Source of the DNA: Microcaldota archaeon | Lineage (GTDB): Archaea > Micrarchaeota > Micrarchaeia > Micrarchaeales > CABMGC01 | Length of the DNA: 37,941 nucleotides | Direction of reading: 5' to 3' | Assembly: GCA_027334165.1 (NCBI GenBank) | Contig: DAHWXM010000006.1 | Coordinates: 1-37,941 of the forward strand | Shown: positions 31,755 to 37,941 of the stretch, piece by piece | Numbering within the stretch: position 1 is the first letter of the stretch | How the letters are laid out: each line of letters begins with the position of its first letter | The notes under the pieces: model-generated | Seen by the model: the letters and a program-made list of their open reading frames with translations, nothing else | The model's database searches: none | What the model was told of the DNA's origin: nothing | Position numbers and translations under genes: made by a program

Positions 31755-32984
31755 TTACCCTTCATGCGGCTCATGGAGCTTGCTGTCGAAGCGCGTGAGG
31801 TTCCTCCTGTCTATGAAACCGTAGACAAGGATCCCTGAAACCGGGAGCGCAAGGCCGAGAACCATGCCGGTCATGTCGAACTGGGACAGCAAGAGCAGGC
31901 ACGACGCTACGCCGAGCAGCGCGGTTACGGAGAACCAGCCCACGTTCAACGGAGCCCTGAACGGACGTTTCAGGCTTGGTGCCACGCGTCTCAGATGCAG
32001 CAGCGATATGTTTATTATGGCAAAAACGAACAGCGAGCCGAAGCTCGTTATCTCCGCTATGGTGCTTATGTTTCCGAGCGCTAGGAAGAGAAGGGCTACG
32101 ACCAGCGCAGATATCGAGGCCACGTAAGGCGCGTGCGCGCGGTTCAGCCTGCCGAGAGGTGACGGGAGTGCCTTGGCGCGTGACATCCCATAGATTATCC
32201 TGGACGAAACTATGAGCAGGACAAGCGCGGTGTTGAACGTCGTTAGAAGCGCGAATGCTGTGAGGAGCATTGAGAATCCGCCCCCGAGTGTCGATGATAC
32301 CGCGAACGACAGCGGAGCCTTTGCAATGGAGAGCTGCTGCCACGGAACCAGACTCACGGCAGCCACGCCGACAAGCACGTACAGCACCGTCGAGATGAGC
32401 AGCGATATCAAAAGGCCGAGCGGTATCAGCCTCTCGGGGTTCTTTGTCTCCTCGGCGAGATTCGTTATGTTATCGAAGCCTATGAACGCGAAAAACACCA
32501 GTATGGAAGCGGCGACAACACCGGACATGCCCGTAGGGGAGTAAGTGTAATCAACGGTGCCGAACTTGCCTATACCAGCGCCAACCACTATGATGAGTCC
32601 GAGAACCGCTATTATGCTGAGAATGGTGTTGACCTTAAGCGAGCTCTTTATGCCGCTTATGGCTATCACGGTGAGTGCGACCAGAAGACATGCCGCTACT
32701 GGGAGTATCGGAAGCCCGGTCACGCTCTGCATGTATCTCGCGAAGCCCATGGACACAGTGCTGGCCGCCACTATCTCGGTCATCAGCATGGTCCATTCTA
32801 TGAGGAAGGAGAACGAGCGCCTTCCGTACGCCTTGCCGACGTACGTGTACTCGGAAGCCGCCTTAGGGTATGTCGATCCTAACTCCGCGTAAGAGAGCCC
32901 GGTGAACAGCGCAGCGACTGCGCCGATAACGAAGGCAAGCCAGACGGCGTTGCCAGCAAGGCCAGACGCGACACCTGCGAGCAC
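31755..32984 (-). CDS. APC-family amino acid permease with no normal start codon
   Basis: 409 residues from GTG 32984, but the reading frame continues upstream without a stop to 33126 and encodes the family-defining first helix: LVTYGIGNIIGAGIYVLAG, with the GxGxGxG substrate-contact motif. Starting at GTG would delete it. No ATG, GTG or TTG occurs in frame between 32985 and the in-frame TGA that is also the helicase stop. A TATA-like TTTAAA (33097-33102, reverse strand) would start transcription near 33073; ATT at 33077-33075 or CTG are the nearest candidate starts. About ten further helices follow, with SEYTYVGKAYG and FDNITNLAEETKNPERLIP typical of APC transporters. Probable amino acid uptake. 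Confidence 0.85.
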   Translation of the reverse strand: MLAGVASGLAGNAVWLAFVIGAVAALFTGLSYAELGSTYPKAASEYTYVGKAYGRRSFSFLIEWTMLMTEIVAASTVSMGFARYMQSVTGLPILPVAACLLVALTVIAISGIKSSLKVNTILSIIAVLGLIIVVGAGIGKFGTVDYTYSPTGMSGVVAASILVFFAFIGFDNITNLAEETKNPERLIPLGLLISLLISTVLYVLVGVAAVSLVPWQQLSIAKAPLSFAVSSTLGGGFSMLLTAFALLTTFNTALVLLIVSSRIIYGMSRAKALPSPLGRLNRAHAPYVASISALVVALLFLALGNISTIAEITSFGSLFVFAIINISLLHLRRVAPSLKRPFRAPLNVGWFSVTALLGVASCLLLLSQFDMTGMVLGLALPVSGILVYGFIDRRNLTRFDSKLHEPHEG

Positions 32985-33125
32985 GTATATTCCCGCGCCT
33001 ATGATGTTTCCTATGCCGTACGTAACGAGCTGAAAAAGCCCAGCCTCTCGCTTCAGTTCCGTTGCAACACCACGAATAACTTGAGAGTGAAAGCTCTTTA
33101 AAGAGATTGGCGCCCCGGCAAGGCC

Positions 33126-34883
33126 TCACTCGAGCAGATGCGGCACGCTTCCGGAGCCGCGCTTCACGCTGCGCAGCGTCTGTTCCGTAGATCTTCTAGT
33201 CCTTGCTGCCCTGTAGTATGAAAATTCGTCGCGGGTCCCAAGAGCTATTAGGTCTATGACCATCCCGTTTGAGCTCCTGCCGGTTCTGCCAGTCCGTTGT
33301 ACCGATGCAATGCCAGTGCTAACCTGGTCGTAGTTGATCACGTTAGCCTCCGGAAGGTCCAATCCCTCCTGGCCCGCGCGCGTCGATACGAGTATGCGCG
33401 TGGCACCAAGCCCGAAGTCCGCTATTGCCTTTTCCTGATCCTTTCCGCTCACGCCACCGCTCTTTCCAAGGAGCAGGGATGCGCCCGCGCCAAGCGATTC
33501 TGCTGTTGATGCAAGCAGGCGCGCCTGTTCGCGAAATTCGGTAAAGACTATGAAGCGCTTTTCTGGGTACTGTCGCAATGTCTCATTGAATATGCGCAGC
33601 TTGGGATTCTCCATTTCCTGATTGTAGTTGTCGCGCAGGTACTCGTACATTATTAGGAACTTCCTGTTTGCGCGGATCCGCTCCCTGAAAGATTTCTCGG
33701 TGTTGGCCTGGCGGCCGCCTGACGTCCTTTCGACATGCCGCAATGTCCCCTCTATGCTTTTCAGCGCGGTCGAAATGCTCTGTGTCTCAAACAGGTTCAG
33801 GAGGTTGTAGTAGAACATTAGTTCAGAGTGTAGTGAAAGCGCGTGCGCGGCCTTCTTCTCCTTCTCGTTGAGCAGATGATAAGGCTTTTTCCGTATGCCT
33901 GGCACTGTTTCCAATATCGCGGAGTGTATGGTATCTAAGCGCGAATACCTCATGAGTCTCGATGCGTCGTCCAGGGAGGATACCGCACGCACGTTGCTCG
34001 CATGCATTACTTCCGAAAGTCCCGGATCGCCGCGCGCCGAGTCTGGAAGCATGCGCATCGCCTCCAGTTCCACCAGCGCGTCGAATGAGAGCTCGGTAAG
34101 CCGCGTGCGTATGTGCGTGAATATGCGCGGGAGCCTTACCTCCTTCCGCACGCGCATCACTTCAGGCAGGTATCGCGCTACCGCGCCATCGTTCCTCGAG
34201 TATATCTCTATGTTGTTTATCCCGAGGTTCCTCATCACAGTCTCTATCTTGCCGTAATCGTCCCCTGGTAGTGCGGTTAGCGCAAGCACCGGCTTTTCTG
34301 CGGCGAGGGCCGCACGGGCTACGCGGTTGTGGGAGTGATTGCCCACTGTGTGATGGCATTCGTCTATTATCACAAGCGATATCTTGCTGATGTCTATGCG
34401 GCCGGCCTCGATGTCGTTTGCAACGGCTTGGGATGTGCCGACCAGTATCGATGGATTCCTAGAGTATGCCCTCGCACGCGATTCCGGGCCGGCAGAGTCC
34501 CCGATGATTGTCGCTATGGAATCAGAAGGTACGTCGATGTGCTCCGTGAACTGCGCCGCCTGCTGCCTCGCGAGCGGGCCTGTGGGAGCGACGAATAGGA
34601 CCGGGCCGTCTTTGAGCTTGTGGCCGGCTGCCATTACTGCTATGAGTGTCTTTCCGGTGCCAGTTGGCAGCACCACGAGCGTTGATACTGGTTTCCCATT
34701 TTCTCCGATACCCAGGGCAGACTTTGCAACGGCTTCCTGATACTCGCGGGGCATGGTTCCGGCATCCATGAAATTGCTCGGCCTTGCGCTCTCTGGCGCG
34801 CCCCTGGCCAACGGCGTGAAAGTGCTTGAGAATAGATCCATCTGCCTCGGATCCGGCCGCCTTTTTTGCCTGACCGCTCGCAT
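33126..34883 (-). CDS. SF2 DNA helicase, Hef/FANCM-like, without XPF nuclease domain
   Basis: 585 residues from ATG 34883. Motifs: REYQEAVAK (Q-like region), Walker A PTGTGKT (about 73-79), motif Ia APTGPLARQQ, DECHH (about 174-178), a long helical insert between the two RecA domains as in Hef, FIVFTEFREQ, and motif VI QRTGRTGRS. Archaeal Hef remodels stalled forks; this one lacks the XPF nuclease and HhH part (some archaea encode these separately). The frame reaches 34928, but TATA TTTAAATA (34907-34914) is 27 nt before ATG 34883, so a leaderless start there is chosen. Adjoins the permease gene, whose frame begins at its stop. Confidence 0.85.
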   Translation of the reverse strand: MRAVRQKRRPDPRQMDLFSSTFTPLARGAPESARPSNFMDAGTMPREYQEAVAKSALGIGENGKPVSTLVVLPTGTGKTLIAVMAAGHKLKDGPVLFVAPTGPLARQQAAQFTEHIDVPSDSIATIIGDSAGPESRARAYSRNPSILVGTSQAVANDIEAGRIDISKISLVIIDECHHTVGNHSHNRVARAALAAEKPVLALTALPGDDYGKIETVMRNLGINNIEIYSRNDGAVARYLPEVMRVRKEVRLPRIFTHIRTRLTELSFDALVELEAMRMLPDSARGDPGLSEVMHASNVRAVSSLDDASRLMRYSRLDTIHSAILETVPGIRKKPYHLLNEKEKKAAHALSLHSELMFYYNLLNLFETQSISTALKSIEGTLRHVERTSGGRQANTEKSFRERIRANRKFLIMYEYLRDNYNQEMENPKLRIFNETLRQYPEKRFIVFTEFREQARLLASTAESLGAGASLLLGKSGGVSGKDQEKAIADFGLGATRILVSTRAGQEGLDLPEANVINYDQVSTGIASVQRTGRTGRSSNGMVIDLIALGTRDEFSYYRAARTRRSTEQTLRSVKRGSGSVPHLLE

Positions 34884-35027
34884 GGATGCTGGTAGGCGGT
34901 TACTCCTATTTAAAGCATGGCTCTGCAAAAGGCGAGGGACGCAGGGCTTTTAATTGCGGAAACGTGCCGCACGGAATGCTTATTAAGAGTTGATTGGCAT
35001 GACACTCTGTTATTTCTTGGCGGTTAG

Positions 35028-36206
35028 ATGAAGGACTTTGGATTCAACTTCCTACTGGTGTCTCGTGCCCTCAGGAGCGTGGGCGTCATCTTCATGGCCC
35101 TCGCTGCGCCGCTGTACCTTTCTGGGCTTGGTGTCGGGGTAGTCGCCATAGGCGTAATATACCTGGGCATCACTGCCTTCAACGCGGCATTGGTGCTGAT
35201 ACTCGGCATGCTGGGCGACAGAATAGGCTTCAAGCCCATCCTGCTGATAAGCGAATCCATAACAGCGGTGAGCGCATCGGTGATAGGGCTCGACAGCGGG
35301 AGCATAATGTTGGTTGCGCTTGCGATGATTGCGGGGGACCTCGGAGGCACTGTCGGCGGGCTACGCGGATCATTTTCTCCGGGATCTACCGCATTGATAG
35401 CCAATAACTGGCGAGAGGATGAGGACAGGATAAAGAAGATCAGCAGGCTGACCACGGTCGGATCGCTGTTCAGCATACTTGGCAGCTCGCTCATGATACT
35501 GCACGGGTCGCTGCAGGGTTACGTCGGATCCTTGCAGGCCTTCAGGATACTCTTCCTCGTGTCTGCAGGCATGCTGTGGCTCTCGTTCGCGTGCCTGTTC
35601 TTCGTTGGTGAAAACGTGCGGGTTAAGAAGACAACGAGGCTCATGAAGAAGTCCAGCTTCAGGTACATCGCAAGGGTGATAGTGGCAAACGCGATGAACG
35701 GCATAGGACTCGGGATATCGATACCGTTGCTACCGCTGTGGTTTGCGCTGAGGTTCCACGCCGGCACCGGAGAGATAGGCCTACTGTTCACAGCGGCAAA
35801 TGCGCTCACCGCGGCCGGAGCGTACACCGCCGGGATAATAAGGAATCGGTTTGAGATGGTGCGCCTTGCCGGATACACCAGAAGCATGAGCGGGGGGGTT
35901 CTCATGCTCATGGCATTCAGCCCTCTGCTCCCCATAGCCGCGGCATTTTACCTTTTAAGGCAGCTCGTTATGAGTCTTGGCGCGCCGGCGAGGTCTGCGG
36001 TGATGGTCAGAGGAGTTAACGCCGAGGACTACGGCACCGCGACCAGCTTTCAGGGGGTGGCTAACAGACTCTCCCAGGGCAGCTCCGGACTCAGCGGATA
36101 CCTGATGAGCATCTCCCTCCCTGCGCCGCTCTTCATAGGAGGCCTCTTCCAGGTCGCGGGAGGAATAGCCTATGCCAAGCTGCTCGGCAAGCCGAAACGA
36201 GAGTGA
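35028..36206 (+). CDS. Major facilitator superfamily transporter
   Basis: 392 residues, about 11-12 membrane helices in two halves joined by a basic central loop (ENVRVKKTTRLMKKSSFRY). The loop 2-3 motif LGDRIGFKPILL (about 61-76) is the MFS GDRxGRK signature, and GGDL/GLRGSFSPGS resembles helix 4. Substrate unknown; drug or sugar export is common in the group. TATA-like TTATTAAGA (34980-34988) and GGCGG-TTAG before ATG 35028 mark the start. Divergent from the helicase gene with 144 bp between. Confidence 0.85.
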   Translation: MKDFGFNFLLVSRALRSVGVIFMALAAPLYLSGLGVGVVAIGVIYLGITAFNAALVLILGMLGDRIGFKPILLISESITAVSASVIGLDSGSIMLVALAMIAGDLGGTVGGLRGSFSPGSTALIANNWREDEDRIKKISRLTTVGSLFSILGSSLMILHGSLQGYVGSLQAFRILFLVSAGMLWLSFACLFFVGENVRVKKTTRLMKKSSFRYIARVIVANAMNGIGLGISIPLLPLWFALRFHAGTGEIGLLFTAANALTAAGAYTAGIIRNRFEMVRLAGYTRSMSGGVLMLMAFSPLLPIAAAFYLLRQLVMSLGAPARSAVMVRGVNAEDYGTATSFQGVANRLSQGSSGLSGYLMSISLPAPLFIGGLFQVAGGIAYAKLLGKPKRE

Positions 36207-36283
36207 ATCCGGCGCGCGGGCCAGATCCCGCCGGCATACCGTGGGGTTTTTAAAACAGTCTGAGATATATATCCGGCGATAAT

Positions 36284-36424
36284 ATGCAAGCATATTGCGT
36301 GAAATGCAAGGAGAAGCGTGAAATGAAGGACGCAAAGGAAGTGACCATGAAGAACGGAAAGAAGGCGGTAACGGGATTGTGCCCTGTCTGCGGGACGAAG
36401 ATGTTCAAGATTGGCGGAAAGTGA
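36284..36424 (+). CDS. Small zinc-ribbon protein (DUF5679-like)
   Basis: 46 residues, easily missed for its length: begins MQAYCVKCKEK and contains a second pair CPVC in GLCPVCGTKMFKIGGK. The two CxxC pairs (5-8, 33-36) form a rubredoxin-like zinc knuckle. Such DUF5679 proteins are common single-domain archaeal proteins of unknown role, perhaps binding nucleic acid or modifying partners. TATA-like TTTTTAAAA (36247-36255) and GATATATATC (36263-36272) lie upstream. It follows the MFS gene on the same strand by 78 bp but has its own promoter. Confidence 0.8.
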   Translation: MQAYCVKCKEKREMKDAKEVTMKNGKKAVTGLCPVCGTKMFKIGGK

Positions 36425-36535
36425 CTTTCTGCCCCGCCGGGCGAGCCCGGTCCTTATTTTAATTTTATTTTGTTGCGCGCTTTGGCAGAGTGTAGCGCAC
36501 GCTAGCCGACAGCCTGACGAGCGGATGACGCAGGT

Positions 36536-36712
36536 TCAGAGCGGAAGCGCGGTCTCGTGCTCTTCGGCCTCAAAGTGCACCTTCGCGTGCGTGCCGTCGC
36601 AGAAAGGCTTGTGGCTCGAATGTCCGCATCTGCAGAACGCAAACTGTGTCTTGCCATCTATCACGACAAGATTTGGCCCGTTCTTGGTAGATTTGATTAC
36701 AACGTCTGGCAT
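36536..36712 (-). CDS. CDGSH iron-sulfur domain protein
   Basis: 58 residues. The conserved CDGSH motif is complete: CRCGHSSHKPFCDGTH (27-42) with three Cys and one His that bind a redox-active [2Fe-2S] cluster. It starts MPDVVIKSTKNGPNLVVIDG and needs no other domain. Bacterial and archaeal relatives are small soluble electron-transfer or iron-handling proteins. ATG 36712 begins the domain; no strong promoter is seen. Convergent with the zinc-ribbon gene and close to the TspO gene, without clear operon links. Confidence 0.92.
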   Translation of the reverse strand: MPDVVIKSTKNGPNLVVIDGKTQFAFCRCGHSSHKPFCDGTHAKVHFEAEEHETALPL

Positions 36713-36780
36713 ATGTCACACAGTTGATACAACTCGCATGAAAGTAATAAAAAGCATTTGAATGCGAGGCCGGCCGCGGC

Positions 36781-37257
36781 TCAGTTGAGCAGCACCACGT
36801 ACAGGTTGAGCATCATGGCAACTACGACCCAGGATAGGTACGGAAGCAGCAACAGGCCGGACAGGCGAGATATCCTGAAGAACAGCACGGCATTGGCGGC
36901 TATCGCAACGAGCAGCGCGGCTATGCAAATCAAGCCGTAGAGTGGTGAATGCAGTCCGAAGAACAGCGCGGACCAAAGCACGTTGAGGAGCATCTGGATT
37001 GCGAATGTGAACATCGCCGGCACGATCGCTTCGGATTTTTTTCCACGCTCCAGCGCGAGATACAGCGATGCGCCTATCAGCGCAAACAGAGTCAGCCATA
37101 CTGGCGCGAATACCCAATTTGGTGGCGTAAAGGGTGGCTTGTGCAGCGACGCGTACCAGCCGCCTATTGCGGGAGCGGTAAACACTGTTCCGGCAGAGCC
37201 CACGATCTCTATGAGTGCCACGAGGCACACGAGCTTCAGCGGCTTTGAGACGCGCAT
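36781..37257 (-). CDS. TspO/MBR family membrane protein
   Basis: 158 residues with five membrane helices. The TspO signature is seen in GGWYASLHKPPFTPPNWVFA (about 33-52) followed by PVWLTLFALIGASLYLA, then WSALFFGLHSPLYGL (about 104-118). The family binds porphyrins and related tryptophan-rich pocket ligands and is linked to tetrapyrrole or stress physiology. The frame reaches a TTG at 37281; ATG 37257 with GGTG 4 nt upstream and TATA-like GGATTTTTATCCC (about 31 nt upstream) is chosen. Confidence 0.9.
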   Translation of the reverse strand: MRVSKPLKLVCLVALIEIVGSAGTVFTAPAIGGWYASLHKPPFTPPNWVFAPVWLTLFALIGASLYLALERGKKSEAIVPAMFTFAIQMLLNVLWSALFFGLHSPLYGLICIAALLVAIAANAVLFFRISRLSGLLLLPYLSWVVVAMMLNLYVVLLN

Positions 37258-37365
37258 CGCACCAACACATGTGCATTGCAACTTAGGGATAAAAATCCTT
37301 CGCCAGGGGCGGGTGCGACAGACTTAAAAGGATTAACGGGGATATCTTGCGTGCCAGTGAGTTAG

Positions 37366-37839
37366 ATGGAACAAAAAACGAAGGACGTATTGATAGGCAT
37401 AATTGCGGGAGCCATAGTCGCGGGATTGACCAGCGTCCTGATAAGCTTTATCGGGATAATAGTCGGCGGAACCGTGGCGGGCTACATAATAAAGGGTAAC
37501 AAAAAAGAGTCTTCACTGGCAGGAGCCGCGGTGGGATCCATACTTGGCATCGTGATAGCTTACCTCATGTATACGTTCATATCGATAGGGCTCCCACAGG
37601 GCAACTTGACAGTGGGCAACACCACCATCGTCATAAATTCTACAGTAAGGAGCTCTTACGAGACGCTCAGGAACAACTTCGGGTATGAAGCCGCTGGAAC
37701 CGTTGCTCTGAGCGTGCTTCTAGGTGCCGTAGGCGGACTCCTTGGCATGTTCATCAAGGGATATGTGAAAGGCAGGCAGCAGGCACAGGAAGCAGCAGTA
37801 CGGGCGCCGCGCAAGACCAAGGGTCGCATAAAGAAATGA
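37366..37839 (+). CDS. Glycine-zipper membrane protein (DUF5518-like)
   Basis: 157 residues with four hydrophobic, glycine-rich helices: DVLIGIIAGAIVAGLTSVLI, IIVGGTVAGYIIKG, SLAGAAVGSILGIVIAYLMY and GTVALSVLLGAVGGLLGMFI. An external loop of about 35 residues carries sequons (NLT, NTT, NST). The C-terminus is a basic tail (KGRQQAQEAA...RKTKGRIKK). The layout matches archaeal DUF5518-type proteins; function unknown. Confidence 0.7.
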   Translation: MEQKTKDVLIGIIAGAIVAGLTSVLISFIGIIVGGTVAGYIIKGNKKESSLAGAAVGSILGIVIAYLMYTFISIGLPQGNLTVGNTTIVINSTVRSSYETLRNNFGYEAAGTVALSVLLGAVGGLLGMFIKGYVKGRQQAQEAAVRAPRKTKGRIKK

Positions 37840-37874
37840 CATTGCGCAAGCGCTAAACATCACATCGCTCGAGA

Positions 37875-37941
37875 TCAGATGCTTATGCCGAGCGTGTGCC
37901 GTATTAGGAAGCCCAGCACGAAGAGCACTGCGGTGGCGCCC
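37875..37941 (-). CDS. C-terminal end of a membrane protein (cut by the window edge)
   Basis: The last 21 codons of a leftward gene: GATAVLFVLGFLIRHTLGIS with Ile and TGA stop. Hydrophobic, so probably the last membrane helix of a transporter; nothing more can be said from this fragment. Confidence 0.5.
   Translation of the reverse strand, partial: GATAVLFVLGFLIRHTLGISI

Noticed and set aside
34790-34845. PIP box in the helicase N-terminus (QMDLFSSTF), which would link it to the clamp fusion
   Set aside because: The aromatic pair required at positions 7-8 is absent (Ser-Thr); only the Gln and Leu fit.

Overview
The window is archaeal. Protein genes are preceded by TATA-like boxes, and in many cases the start codon lies about 26-31 nt from the box centre, which points to leaderless transcripts. 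The ribosomal genes follow the archaeal order uS13-uS4-uS11. tRNA genes lack an encoded CCA, and one carries bulge-helix-bulge introns. Isoleucine is very often written ATA. Compact genes, extended Ala/Lys-rich tails on the ribosomal proteins and a tRNA with a T-loop intron suit a DPANN-type lineage such as Micrarchaeota; that placement is inference, not proof.

Layout. 1-9512 is chromosomal backbone: tRNA-Gly, a DUF218 protein, uS11/uS4/uS13, a two-intron tRNA-Ser(GGA), a HAD-IIB phosphatase, a DMT transporter with a divergent Lrp/AsnC-like regulator and a shared operator candidate, secreted proteins, a 2-Cys peroxiredoxin, and tRNA-Asn(GTT). From the tRNA-Asn 3' end to about 22.66 kb lies an integrated element: a tyrosine recombinase with a zinc ribbon, a small acidic protein, a leftward operon (RHH regulator, HsdR, HsdM, HsdS, a two-helix membrane protein), a divergent gene encoding a winged-helix domain fused to a complete PCNA-like sliding clamp, a second membrane protein, a 623-residue protein with a Mrr-like QxK nuclease pattern, and a secreted protein. 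A degenerate copy of the tRNA-end sequence at 22637-22667 is the best right-end candidate. Two 37-nt repeats flank an NTF2-like gene just beyond it.

23.2-37.9 kb is backbone again: a DUF1801 protein, a Cu-type P1B ATPase, a doubly broken CPA2 antiporter pseudogene, an intact CPA1 Na+/H+ antiporter, an exported FKBP, a cupin, an ABC metal transporter pair, an APC amino-acid permease whose frame lacks a normal start codon, a Hef-like helicase, an MFS transporter, a 46-residue zinc protein, a 58-residue CDGSH protein, TspO and a glycine-zipper membrane protein.

The main novelty is in the element. A type I restriction-modification operon and a wHTH-PCNA fusion are transcribed divergently from one 270-bp operator region, next to a putative nuclease and two membrane proteins. 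This could be a defence or element-maintenance module in which a sliding clamp is tied to sequence-specific DNA binding. Separately, tRNA-Ser(GGA) carries an excellent 16-nt bulge-helix-bulge intron in its T loop besides a 13-nt anticodon-loop intron.
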